Below, in pieces: positions 22,320 to 31,422 of a DNA stretch of 58,356 nucleotides (positions are counted from its first letter, which is position 1; every line of letters starts with the position of its first letter). Position numbers and translations under genes: made by a program. A model generated the notes under the pieces. That model was not told the origin of the DNA. It was given only the letters and a program-made list of their open reading frames with translations, and searched no databases. This stretch comes from Symbiodinium natans (Eukaryota > Sar > Dinophyceae > Suessiales > Symbiodiniaceae): contig CAJNDS010000233.1 in the NCBI GenBank assembly GCA_905221605.1, positions 133,649 through 192,004 on the forward strand, in the 5' to 3' direction.

Positions 22320-22627
22320 TTATTTCTGTTTGCTGTAAATTGCATTTGCTTTCAACTGGAGGTCAATTGTATCTTGTTTAGGGAAAATTCAATCTCACTT
22401 CATCTCCGGTGAAGTAAGTGAATCAAGAATCTATCTCAAAACTGGATGCAAAACACTAATCAATCAGACTCATTCACAATCACACCTTTTTCATGCCGGT
22501 GGCAGAAGATCTTGGGGAAAGTTCGAGTAGAACTCCCAGTGCACCATACCTACGGCATGCGTGCTGCATCCAAATGCTTTGGATACGGGACATGACATCA
22601 GGAGATGATCATGCCTCTCACAACCCC
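22320..22627 (-). repeat. E1 repeat B2 (3' terminal)
   Basis: 308 bp, identical by eye to 22915-23222; the outer right end of E1 in element orientation. Confidence 0.93.
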
Positions 22628-22646
22628 GGGTGGGCTGGGTGGGAGA

Positions 22647-22916
22647 CAAAAATTTTTCTGTGCACCTTACTCGAACCGAGGTGCTGCAGATATCACATGT
22701 TGTTTCACAAAACATGACATCTGCTTTCAAGAAAATGGGCACGTGCTGCACTTGCCATTTTAAATGTCATGATGCGTGCATGTGTGTGCATCACAAATGG
22801 ACACGTCCCGTTTTAAAACAAAACACCGCAAATGCAACCAGAAATTTTTCCCAAGAAAAATTTCGTGATACAGCCACAGAAATAATGCCTTGTCCATCGC
22901 GATGGAAGGCCGTCTT
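22647..22916 (-). repeat. E1 repeat A2 (internal)
   Basis: 270 bp, identical by eye to 31423-31692. It contains a perfect 9-bp hairpin (GAAATTTTT at 22841-22849 and AAAAATTTC at 22856-22864, 6-base loop) and starts with the palindrome AAAAATTTTT. These are possible recombinase or RNA-structure signals. Confidence 0.93.
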
Positions 22917-23222
22917 ATTTCTGTTTGCTGTAAATTGCATTTGCTTTCAACTGGAGGTCAATTGTATCTTGTTTAGGGAAAATTCAATCTCACTTCATCT
23001 CCGGTGAAGTAAGTGAATCAAGAATCTATCTCAAAACTGGATGCAAAACACTAATCAATCAGACTCATTCACAATCACACCTTTTTCATGCCGGTGGCAG
23101 AAGATCTTGGGGAAAGTTCGAGTAGAACTCCCAGTGCACCATACCTACGGCATGCGTGCTGCATCCAAATGCTTTGGATACGGGACATGACATCAGGAGA
23201 TGATCATGCCTCTCACAACCCC
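22915..23222 (-). repeat. E1 repeat B1 (internal)
   Basis: 308 bp, identical by eye to 22320-22627. It contains the Pol stop codon in its first ten bases (element orientation) and abuts A2 with a shared TT. Confidence 0.93.
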
Positions 23223-26200
23223 CAAGACTCAAAGGCGTGATCAACGAGTGAATCAAGATCGATCGTGAATTCTTTGCCCAGCTCTGGATCTTTAGAGCCG
23301 CGTGAGGGGGCATCTGCCACGTTTGAGCAGGTGTTCACGCGTTCAAACCAGATGTTAAGCCCAAGCTCGTCACACAGCACATGAACATGCTGAGCAATCG
23401 CTTCTCCATACTTGTTGCTTGAAATTCCGGCAACCATACAGGCCAGGGCACCCTCGTTGTCAGTAAACACAACGAGGTTGGTACTGCGAATGAGCGGAGC
23501 CCACAACCTGAGTCCGACAAGGATGGCTAAGCATTCGTACTCGAAAATGGGGTTGCCGCTCTCAGGATTCATGCGACGTCTCACATGCTCAGACGCGCGG
23601 TCACTGAAAAAGCCCATCTTCGAACCCACTTCATTAACAAGAACACCACCCAAGCCTACGTTATCACCCTCACAAGAGGCATCGACATAAAGATGCATGG
23701 TAGTCAAGATGTTGGCGCAGATCACCCTGGGCGGTGAGAAGTTGACTCGATCGCGCAACCTTAGTAGGGCTACCCTGGTGCACTCATCCAGGTGTCCTCC
23801 CCCTCGTTGCACAAACCGCGACAGTTGTTTGTAGGCTGTTCCAGCAACCTTTCCAGCTATCTGGTTTTCAGCAAACTGGAGTCGGCCCCTGATGCGCTCG
23901 CCATCCTTTTGCGTGAGGTAACCAGAAGAAAGGATGTCGGACAAGGCCTCGAAGATCTCGTCTCGCCTCGACTCCGTGTTACACAGAGTGATACGTCCGA
24001 GACGGGACTCAGACAAGTCGAACTTCAACCCCAACACTTTTGCACAGGAGTCGAACACAGATTCTTTGTCTTCGGCGACATCCCACCCCAACAAACGGAA
24101 TACTAGGCAAACACCAATGTCGAAGAGGCGGGCCAGAGGAGCCAGCTCCACACCCACAAAGTCGTCAAAATAAACGTTGATGTGGCATAAGAACAGCACT
24201 ACAAGGACTTTCCATATCCCTAGTGACACCCGGCAAAATGCGTGCACACTGTGCCGTGATCCAAACGGAAGAACCTTTTGTCGGAAAATTCGGGGACATT
24301 TCCCTTTTGGGTCGTAGACGCACAAGAAACTGTCCTCTAGCGCCTCCAGGGATAGTGGAAGGTTTTTGTAGGCCTTGTGAAGGTCCCAGGACTTCAAGAG
24401 AAGTTGGTGCAACCTGCACTTTGCATCGGCCCTCAGTCGACGGGCCAAACCTGATGCTATGCAGTCGGCGGTGTGCACGGTGATTGTGTCGTACGATGAA
24501 GATGTGGCATTCAAACCACTTTCAAGGTAGTTATCGATGGGCCGTGTTTTGTTATTCTGCACAACGCCAAAGCGCCTGGTCAACAAAGAGCTGGCCCCCA
24601 AGTCGCTCTCTTTCAGCGGCCCGTCCAGCCACCCCCGCTCCACCTCGTCCAAGGTGACTCGGTAAGTTTCAGCATCCACCACATCATCTCCTGAGCTCTT
24701 GGTAGAGTTTAGGATGCCCTTCCGCATTCGTTGTGCTGACCCTCGCAGGTCATCGACCGCCATGGTGGCAGCTGTACGCTTAGCGCGGAACTCAGGGCAG
24801 TAGGGGATCGGACCTCCTAAAGCAAAACCCTTAGACATATCCGCAACCAACGACGGATCATTGTGGCCGGCCGCCTCAATCATCTCGCCGAAAAGAAGCA
24901 GCCTTTTCTTGCTCAAGGTTTTCGCACAGTGCTTGGGCAGTGTCTCCTTATACACACGTTCTTGCTCGTCGAGCTCTGCGGCTCGCCCTAGCCACTGACG
25001 TAAAGCTTCAGTCCTACTGGCACCAACGGTGTGCATGCCCTCCGACGCCAAGAAGTCAATCGTTTGCTGCAGCTCAGGTGGAACTCCTGAACTCATAAGA
25101 CGCGGGTGCTTAGCCTCAAGCGCTTGCTCGATGAATTCATCGCACGTCCACGGTACTCCAACCCACGTCCTAAACCTATCGGGAACCCTACCTAATGGGG
25201 GGGAGCCTTCCTCGGGCCCTGCCGGTGAGGAGGCTTGGTGTCCTGGCTGTTCGGGTAAAGCAAACCCCACACACTGCAGCTCAGCCGTTTGGTCTGCAGT
25301 CAAGCGATCTGTGTGATTGGTGGTGTAGGCAACAAGTATGTCACGTGTCGCCCCATGCCTGGGCATTGCACAGTGCTTATGGTGGGGATTAAACAGGATC
25401 CTGTTGGACTCGAACTTCAGCTCACAGCCCATCAAGTCAGGCACGTTCGGATCTGGGCAGGGCATGTCCCCAAGCTCATTGTGTATCCAAATTCCACCCT
25501 CGAAAGATGAAAGTTTTAAAACACAGTTAGGGAAACCTTGGGCATTGTTTTTGTCAACATGAACCCCTCCTTGAAGGTTTCGTCCAAGCATGATGGCTGA
25601 GAACGGATGCCCTGGTGCATGCTGTTTTACGAACCGACACAGCATAGTACTGACAGCCGGGTTGAGCCGCAGGTTAGTCCTAACCCCGGTAACCCCTCCC
25701 TGTGCATAGGCCCCTGTGGACCACGAAAACTCATCATCCAGGCCAGCACCTCTGGCCAAGCGATCCGACTTCAAGAGCTGAAACAGCTGAGTTACATCAT
25801 CAGCCAAGATAGTTTTCTGTTGAAGGCACACAGAGGCGAACTGCTCGACGGGGCAGTTCGGGTTTCCCTGATTCCTACTGCTTGGCTGGGATGAAGGTCC
25901 AGAACGCGGCGTCTCTCCACCCCCAAGTGCAACACGACGCAATATACGAGAACCCATGGGCAGCTCTGGCAAAGGCGGGTCACACGAGGCTGAGGGCGGA
26001 ACAGGCACGGCCACGGGCAGCTTGGCTGAAGCAGGCAAGAAGTCATGGTCAGATGTCACAACGACCACATCACGGAACTCAGCGACCATAGGAGCAACCT
26101 TCTTGCCACGGGGCTGGGAGCCGAGACTGACCTGGGCCGCTCTATGTTGCTGCCGAACCTCATCTGACAGGGAACGAGCAGGCAGCTGGAACCCACGCTG

Positions 26201-27085
26201 GCAGAGCTCCTCAAGCAGGAGTGCGGCGACCGCCTTGCACAACCCAAGCGGGTAAGCGGTCTCCTCACTAGTAGCATAGCGGAACTTAGACACACGACCC
26301 CAAGGCAAATGCTTATGGGAGGCGGACTCGCCAGGGCATGTCAGGCTGAGTTGGTCGAAGGCTGGCACGTTGTGCACCCACAACGTATGCTTGGGGCGGC
26401 TGCCCCCGTAGCAACAATGGTCAAACACAGTTTCCCGCAAGGACAAACCGGAGGTGCCCTGACGCCACGCAGTGGTCTGCCACATGAAAGAATTCAGGGG
26501 ATTCTCGCAGCTGACAAGCTTGCCAGCAAGAACCGCCCGTTTCAGGGCTGCAGCGGTTACGCCATAGAGGCGGTTGGCCGCAGCCACACGTTGAGCCAAA
26601 CGATCAGGAAGCCCGGGTAGGCCATCAGGAAAGGTATCATCCCGACACGGTTCGGGATCGTGATCGGTCTCTTGGATCAGGCGAGCACGGGAGCTCGTGC
26701 CACACGGTGGTGCAAAATGCACATAAAGACAAAAAGGGTTGTCGATCATATCATGCAAAAGCTGTACATCAAAATCGCGAGTGAGGTCAAGTTTGACCAT
26801 GGGACAAGGGCAATGCCTGGGGATCCGATGATCGACGCCACAGGAATCTTGCAAGCCCACGGCACGAAGGGCCACAGTAAGACGAGCGCTGCCCGCAAAC
26901 ACTTCAAGAGCATGGAAAACAGTCAGCTGCTTGCTACCGCCAGGGTGAGCTGCACTTTCTGAAAGGGGAACATCAGGCCGGGCAGGCAACACTTCCTCCG
27001 GCAACAAGCCAGCAGGCACAGCAGCCTCTTCCACAGGGGCCGCAGGCTGAGGGTGGGAACATGAAGTGATTGCGGGCTCCGCCAG
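23213..27085 (-). CDS. E1 Pol: methyltransferase-like + 2OG-Fe(II) oxygenase-like + RT + RNase H
   Basis: The frame is open from the Gag TGA (27086-27088). With residue 1 set at the GTG at 27034, 40-285 is a C5-methyltransferase-like fold: motif I EVFAGSARL, GVDHR, FAPPCGTSSRAR with Cys111, and ENP at 177-179. Residues 400-590 resemble a 2OG-Fe(II) dioxygenase: HVD (His492, Asp494), GGIW, distal His554, then Arg564 in GATRDILVAYT. Residues 810-1060 are RT with YFDD at 955-958. Residues 1112-1250 are RNase H: YVDAS, YECLA, FTDNEGA, VADAPSR. No ATG lies near the beginning, so expression by UGA readthrough from Gag is likely. RT and RNase H copy the element RNA; the two other domains could write and oxidise DNA methylation, which is inference. 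The stop falls inside repeat B1. Confidence 0.88.
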   Translation of the reverse strand: MAEPAITSCSHPQPAAPVEEAAVPAGLLPEEVLPARPDVPLSESAAHPGGSKQLTVFHALEVFAGSARLTVALRAVGLQDSCGVDHRIPRHCPCPMVKLDLTRDFDVQLLHDMIDNPFCLYVHFAPPCGTSSRARLIQETDHDPEPCRDDTFPDGLPGLPDRLAQRVAAANRLYGVTAAALKRAVLAGKLVSCENPLNSFMWQTTAWRQGTSGLSLRETVFDHCCYGGSRPKHTLWVHNVPAFDQLSLTCPGESASHKHLPWGRVSKFRYATSEETAYPLGLCKAVAALLLEELCQRGFQLPARSLSDEVRQQHRAAQVSLGSQPRGKKVAPMVAEFRDVVVVTSDHDFLPASAKLPVAVPVPPSASCDPPLPELPMGSRILRRVALGGGETPRSGPSSQPSSRNQGNPNCPVEQFASVCLQQKTILADDVTQLFQLLKSDRLARGAGLDDEFSWSTGAYAQGGVTGVRTNLRLNPAVSTMLCRFVKQHAPGHPFSAIMLGRNLQGGVHVDKNNAQGFPNCVLKLSSFEGGIWIHNELGDMPCPDPNVPDLMGCELKFESNRILFNPHHKHCAMPRHGATRDILVAYTTNHTDRLTADQTAELQCVGFALPEQPGHQASSPAGPEEGSPPLGRVPDRFRTWVGVPWTCDEFIEQALEAKHPRLMSSGVPPELQQTIDFLASEGMHTVGASRTEALRQWLGRAAELDEQERVYKETLPKHCAKTLSKKRLLLFGEMIEAAGHNDPSLVADMSKGFALGGPIPYCPEFRAKRTAATMAVDDLRGSAQRMRKGILNSTKSSGDDVVDAETYRVTLDEVERGWLDGPLKESDLGASSLLTRRFGVVQNNKTRPIDNYLESGLNATSSSYDTITVHTADCIASGLARRLRADAKCRLHQLLLKSWDLHKAYKNLPLSLEALEDSFLCVYDPKGKCPRIFRQKVLPFGSRHSVHAFCRVSLGIWKVLVVLFLCHINVYFDDFVGVELAPLARLFDIGVCLVFRLLGWDVAEDKESVFDSCAKVLGLKFDLSESRLGRITLCNTESRRDEIFEALSDILSSGYLTQKDGERIRGRLQFAENQIAGKVAGTAYKQLSRFVQRGGGHLDECTRVALLRLRDRVNFSPPRVICANILTTMHLYVDASCEGDNVGLGGVLVNEVGSKMGFFSDRASEHVRRRMNPESGNPIFEYECLAILVGLRLWAPLIRSTNLVVFTDNEGALACMVAGISSNKYGEAIAQHVHVLCDELGLNIWFERVNTCSNVADAPSRGSKDPELGKEFTIDLDSLVDHAFESWGL

Positions 27086-27643
27086 TCAAGCGGGTTTCTT
27101 AGGGCACACATGTGCCCCATGCATACCTCCACACCGCATGCAAACGTGCAAGCCCTTGCTGCAAGTTTGTCCAGCTTTGGCGCCGGGACAGCCTGCGGCC
27201 ATGTTAAAACCCCAACAGCGCCGCTTCCCTGTTCGTGTCCATGATGAGAGGCCTCGCAGCTCAGGAGGCAGGTTGGCGGGCTCAGTAGGGGTTTGCTTTT
27301 CCTTCCCTTTACCTTTGCCTTTGGGCTTCCGGGGTCTCTTGGCTGGGGGCCCCTCAGGGGGGTCAGGAACGCCCGGCGGGGCGGGCGCAGGATGCTTGCC
27401 CGAAGAGTCAGGAAGCGGCAAAAGGTGAAAGACTACGCGCGGGTCCTTCTGCAAATCAGCCCAGAGGCTATCCAACGGCAATTCACCGGTAGCCTTGCGA
27501 CGCACCCCGGCTGGGGTTAACTCGGACAAACGGACCCAGGCAGCTCTATCAGCGTGAAGGAGTTGCTGAACAGTGGGGCTGCGGTATCCCGCCAGGACAG
27601 GCTGCTGGAGGTGGTTCATAAGAAAAGAGTTCCACTCTTGCAC
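27086..27643 (-). CDS. E1 Gag, 3' part (basic, Cys-rich)
   Basis: Begins in the frame of VQEWNSFLMNHL, followed by a proline stretch, the basic block KRPRKPKGKGKGKEK, and a cysteine/histidine-rich module CWGFNMAAGCPG...CSKGLHVCMRCGG..HGAHVC. This resembles the CCCH-like nucleic-acid-binding fingers of retroelement Gag proteins. It is in another frame from the upstream part (one-base shift near 27660), and in the same frame as Pol, separated from it only by TGA followed by CTG. The true Gag is probably the two parts joined. The shift may be a mutation or a recoding site. The start given is only the first codon of the open frame used, not a translation start. Confidence 0.7.
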   Translation of the reverse strand: MQEWNSFLMNHLQQPVLAGYRSPTVQQLLHADRAAWVRLSELTPAGVRRKATGELPLDSLWADLQKDPRVVFHLLPLPDSSGKHPAPAPPGVPDPPEGPPAKRPRKPKGKGKGKEKQTPTEPANLPPELRGLSSWTRTGKRRCWGFNMAAGCPGAKAGQTCSKGLHVCMRCGGMHGAHVCPKKPA

Positions 27644-28335
27644 GCGAGCATACGTGCTAAGGCCAACAAGTCCATGGCCAACGCGCGACGATGCAGGGCC
27701 TGGAATAGATCAAGGGCATGCGTCACGTCGCAATGCTGCTCTGCAGCGCGGTCCTTGATAAGGAGCACGGAAGAGGACGAGCCCGGGGCCGCGACATCAA
27801 GTTCCTTGCGGGGCTTATCCATACGCAGTTCCGCCTGCCGGCAGGTAAACTTCGAAGGCTGAAGATACGAGACACAGTTGTCAGAAATCAGCTTCAGGCA
27901 AAGGTCATAGCTTGCATGCGAGCACTCGTTGACACCAGACAAGTCAACACCTGCAAGGCGGGCAGCTTGTTTCTGCAGGCGATCACGCCGTTCGGCTGGA
28001 GGCAATTCTTTTGGCTGCTCTTCTTTATTCTCAACTAGGCACTTGGTCTCATTGACGACCAAAGTTTGTGCTTCGAAGACTAACCTGCGTACCGCGGCGA
28101 CGGTACCAAGAGAGGGCTCGGCACCACCTGCACCCCCGGGGGCAGCTACTGGAGCAACTAAGGCCTTGAGTTTCTCGTCACTGGGGGACTCCCCGGGATG
28201 ACCAGGGGCAAACGCCAGTTTGGCCAGAGTGTCGACGCCCTGGTCAAGCAGCCGTTGCAATGCATCATCTGGCAACCCCACCTGAGCGGCACGCTCTTTC
28301 AAAACTGCAGTTGATTCAGTCAACAAGGCAGACAT
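27616..28335 (-). CDS. E1 Gag, 5' part
   Basis: The first ATG (28335) gives MSALLTESTAVLKERAAQVG, an alpha-helical protein with LPDDALQRLLDQGVDTLAKLAF and later KLISDNCVSYLQPSKFTCRQ. It is without recognised domains, as is usual for Gag structural regions. It ends in an out-of-frame tail (KSGTLFL) after the likely one-base shift near 27660, where the next frame continues smoothly into AR-VQEWNSF. It lies between YR and Pol, with 490 bases to the YR stop. The open frame extends 37 codons upstream but lacks an ATG there. Confidence 0.7.
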   Translation of the reverse strand: MSALLTESTAVLKERAAQVGLPDDALQRLLDQGVDTLAKLAFAPGHPGESPSDEKLKALVAPVAAPGGAGGAEPSLGTVAAVRRLVFEAQTLVVNETKCLVENKEEQPKELPPAERRDRLQKQAARLAGVDLSGVNECSHASYDLCLKLISDNCVSYLQPSKFTCRQAELRMDKPRKELDVAAPGSSSSVLLIKDRAAEQHCDVTHALDLFQALHRRALAMDLLALARMLACKSGTLFL

Positions 28336-28446
28336 GGCGCACAGGATCTTAGGGTAAGCGAAAACTGGACCTAACAACACCTGCACAGAGGTGCTACGGC
28401 AAACTGTATAGACTGTGGCCAAAGAAGCTGCAAAGGTCCTAAGCAC

Positions 28447-28825
28447 CTGCCATTAGAGCTTCCGAAAACGAGGTCAGTAATTGCAAACACGATTTGCAAA
28501 CATGATGTCAAATCATCTCGTAGAATGCACCTTCTACAAACTCTGCAGCCGTGATCGAACCACGAGCTACAATCCTTGAAGACTGAGCGCAGCAGGTTGA
28601 CACATCGCATTGTCGAGTTGCAGTTTGCTACAGAGAGCCAACTGAAGACAACAAGCATGTGAGCAGTGGCTGCTGAAACAGTCAAGCTCCATCCCTTCAG
28701 GAAAAACAGAAGCTGGAACTCCGTGGTACCCAGATATACTGCCGGTGCCACGACCGGCAGTAAGGATGTTGCCGCGAACATCCGCAAATGCTTCCACGAG
28801 CCGCACGCAAGCTTTTCACAGCGCC
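28447..28825. other. E1 internal non-coding gap between YR and Gag
   Basis: About 380 bases within E1 with no supportable ORF. It may hold a second promoter or a splice signal for Gag-Pol expression, which is inferred from position only. Confidence 0.4.
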
Positions 28826-30871
28826 TTACCTCTCGAGGCGCCTGTCCAGGTGATGCAAAAGCGAGCCAGTGTCTCGGATGGGCTTAGCCATCGTACACTG
28901 CTTGCACTTCCAATGCTTGCTGTGCACTCTTCCAGAGAAGGGAACAAAACCTTTTGCCGGCCGACCGCAAAGCATCTTGCTGTCGGGTGTCGCACCTCGG
29001 GCCCTTGCGTGGATTGATTTGGTCTTAGGGTTCTGGAAGAGATCCAGGTCCACCCCTATGGTTGCACGCGGGGCCTGCACCTCGAAGCCTCGGAGGAAGC
29101 CATCATAATCAACCGGCTCGCTGGATGAGCCCGAGGATTCACTGTCGCTAGAAGACTCCAAGGAACCTGACTCACATACACGATCTGGGCTCACGCCACC
29201 GAAGACTGCATCTTCCTCGGCCTCCCTGGCAACCTCAGTCTCACCTTCCTGGAAACCGGGAGCTCGATCCAAACTTAACGCTGAAGCCCCCCCTTCAGAA
29301 GGTGCTGCCTCGTCGGGCGCCGTGTCATTTGCATGGCCAGCAACACTGAAGGACGGTGCAAAGGCCGGCTGGAAAGAGGGGCGAGAAGCAAAACCACTTG
29401 GGAACTCATCAGGCGACTCAGCGTGCTCCCTGATCATGCCACTGCGGGTCAAGTCTGGAAGGAAGACCCCCACTCTGATCGATTTCAAGCATGCACACAA
29501 GTCTCTCAGCGGTCCCGCCTGCACATCGCGACCATATGCTTCGGAAGTTTTGCCCCTAGCCCCCAGTGAGTGATGGCCAAGCACGAGGATGGTACGGTCC
29601 CCGTAATTTGCCTTTGTCACCCACGAAAGTGTTGTGGCTTTCAGGCCATGGCTCGTTAGGCCATCAAGGACTTCGCCCATCAGCGCCTTGAGGATGCCAT
29701 TCAGCCACCTTGTGGTTTCAGCAGCATCCACCGCATCCCCTGACCAAGTGTAATCGCTGGCAAAACGGGGCAACATCGGGCCTCTGAAACCTTTCTCAAA
29801 GTCAAACCCAACATCTTTGGCAGCCTGAACAAAAGCAAGCCCCCAAGGCTGGGAGGCGAGCCCCTGGATCGGAGCCACCAGGATGAAGACAGCACTGGGT
29901 CCACTGGTGATGCGACGGCTTTTGTGCTCGTACGTATGTGCTTCGATATACCCTTCTGCCCCGGTTATGTCCAGGTAAACCTTGAACAGATTACGCAAAT
30001 CGGACACTCGGGCTCGAGCATACAGCTGAAACAACATAACTCCGAGCGCATATCGATCAAAACGGTCCAAACGGCCCCCGATCAAGGCCTCTTCAAGATG
30101 CTTCACCTCTTTCACAGTCAAGGTCCGTGATCGGTGGGCATCCCGGAGCCGGATGTTGGCAAATCTCATCGTCCCTTTGAACCATGGGTGTGAAGTCACA
30201 TCATCACTCACCTGAAACCCCAACACAAAGCGACAAAAATTCAAGGAGCTTGCAAAATCCCGGATGGCACTCTTCTTGTTACCCGAAATAGCATCCTTGA
30301 GGTAACTCCGGATCTTCTCAATTGAGAAGGGGAAAGCATCGCACCCATTGTCCGACGCCCAATGCACGTATTTCCCGATGCAGCGGACTCTTTTCAGAAG
30401 AGTACTTGTTGCCTTGCCCTCAAACGTCTCAGACACAAGCTCGGCACCATCACACGCACTCCCCGCAAGCATCTGGCCCATTGAAGATGCACTGGTATCA
30501 TGCAACAACACACACAACCATCGCCGCACAACTGCTTCCCTGTCCAATGACTGCTTGACCCCTGGTTCGAGACGAGCCTTGCGAAGGACCTGGTCAAACA
30601 CAGGCGGTAAGGAACCTGATGCAGGCACAGAAAGTGGCGCTCTCTTAGCGGCTTTGAGTTGATAAGCAGATACCGGCCACTGTGGTATATTAGGTCTTGG
30701 CATGGGCACACGTAGAGGCTGGGCGAATGGAACTGATGTTTGCACTTCAAAAACGCCCTTGAAAGGTGGCTTCTCCCAAGGCATCAATTCAACACTCCGG
30801 GCACCTGAAAAACCAGCTTCCTCGATTGCTCTGTCAAGGTCAAAATCAGCTGGTCTTTTGCGATTCGACAT
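28826..30871 (-). CDS. E1 tyrosine recombinase
   Basis: The first ATG at 30871 gives MSNRKRPADF (681 aa); the open frame runs 47 codons further without ATG and overlaps the coiled-coil ORF by 25 bases. The catalytic domain spans about 250-460 in this numbering. It has the first Arg in YARARVSDL, a lysine in YEHKSRR, the box SHGLKATTLSW where the usual H-x-x-R is H-x-x-K, LGHHSL, and the nucleophile Tyr in SEAYGRD. An N-terminal helical SAM-like core-binding region precedes it. The C-terminal tail is Ser/Glu-rich and ends with a small C..C motif (WKCKQC). YRs of this kind join the circular cDNA to the target without duplication. The R to K change in the box is notable; whether it reduces activity is unknown. 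Confidence 0.85.
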   Translation of the reverse strand: MSNRKRPADFDLDRAIEEAGFSGARSVELMPWEKPPFKGVFEVQTSVPFAQPLRVPMPRPNIPQWPVSAYQLKAAKRAPLSVPASGSLPPVFDQVLRKARLEPGVKQSLDREAVVRRWLCVLLHDTSASSMGQMLAGSACDGAELVSETFEGKATSTLLKRVRCIGKYVHWASDNGCDAFPFSIEKIRSYLKDAISGNKKSAIRDFASSLNFCRFVLGFQVSDDVTSHPWFKGTMRFANIRLRDAHRSRTLTVKEVKHLEEALIGGRLDRFDRYALGVMLFQLYARARVSDLRNLFKVYLDITGAEGYIEAHTYEHKSRRITSGPSAVFILVAPIQGLASQPWGLAFVQAAKDVGFDFEKGFRGPMLPRFASDYTWSGDAVDAAETTRWLNGILKALMGEVLDGLTSHGLKATTLSWVTKANYGDRTILVLGHHSLGARGKTSEAYGRDVQAGPLRDLCACLKSIRVGVFLPDLTRSGMIREHAESPDEFPSGFASRPSFQPAFAPSFSVAGHANDTAPDEAAPSEGGASALSLDRAPGFQEGETEVAREAEEDAVFGGVSPDRVCESGSLESSSDSESSGSSSEPVDYDGFLRGFEVQAPRATIGVDLDLFQNPKTKSIHARARGATPDSKMLCGRPAKGFVPFSGRVHSKHWKCKQCTMAKPIRDTGSLLHHLDRRLER

Positions 30872-30987
30872 GTTGCGCAGTGTACCGCAGTGGAAAAGTA
30901 TCTCAGGCAGCTGCACACCAGTATCGAAGTTGAGGCTGACACTCCCCCCCCCCCCTGCACAGGAAGACTCAAGGCAGATCTGGTGGT

Positions 30988-31332
30988 CTAGTCCTCGTGG
31001 AGGGACTGCCACTGAACGTGAGGGAAGGTTCTCTGCAACGCCACAACAAGAAACTGAAAACAGCTCTGGTTATGCAACACCCGCTCCGTCAAGGATTCAA
31101 TGGCTGGAGCAGGACGCACAAGGCGGGGCTGCAGGCGGGCAGAAGCACGAACGTGGGCCTCTTGCAAAGGAGCGATCTGATCACGCAAGGCCCTAACTTC
31201 CGCACGCAAAGCCTCGACCTCAAGATGGTATGCACTCAAATCACCCTGAAAGACAGCTACCTGATGTCGCAGGGGCTCAACCTGGGCAACCTCACGCTGA
31301 AGCTCTTGAAGAACGCGATCCGCTGGGTCCAT
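30988..31332 (-). CDS. E1 first ORF, coiled-coil protein (114 aa)
   Basis: Starting at the ATG at 31332 (MDPADRVLQELQREV), it encodes heptad-like leucine/valine/glutamate repeats (VLQELQREVAQVEPL, YHLEVEALRAEVRALRDQI), then a basic region and a hydrophobic C-terminus. This looks like a parallel coiled coil. Its position right after repeat A1 makes it the first ORF of E1. Small coiled-coil ORF1 proteins in retroelements often bind RNA or multimerise; the function here is not known. The frame continues upstream into A1 without an ATG that makes sense. Confidence 0.65.
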   Translation of the reverse strand: MDPADRVLQELQREVAQVEPLRHQVAVFQGDLSAYHLEVEALRAEVRALRDQIAPLQEAHVRASARLQPRLVRPAPAIESLTERVLHNQSCFQFLVVALQRTFPHVQWQSLHED

Positions 31333-31422
31333 CCACCAGAGATCACTCTGGCTTGCACGCCCTCTAAGAGGGAAACTTGTTGAAAGGATCAGGCCTGTTA
31401 ACAAGCGGAGCCGTTGCGCCTT

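Noticed and set aside
22491-23313. Short ORFs inside the E1 terminal repeats
   Set aside because: Duplicated because the repeats are duplicated; no coding character.
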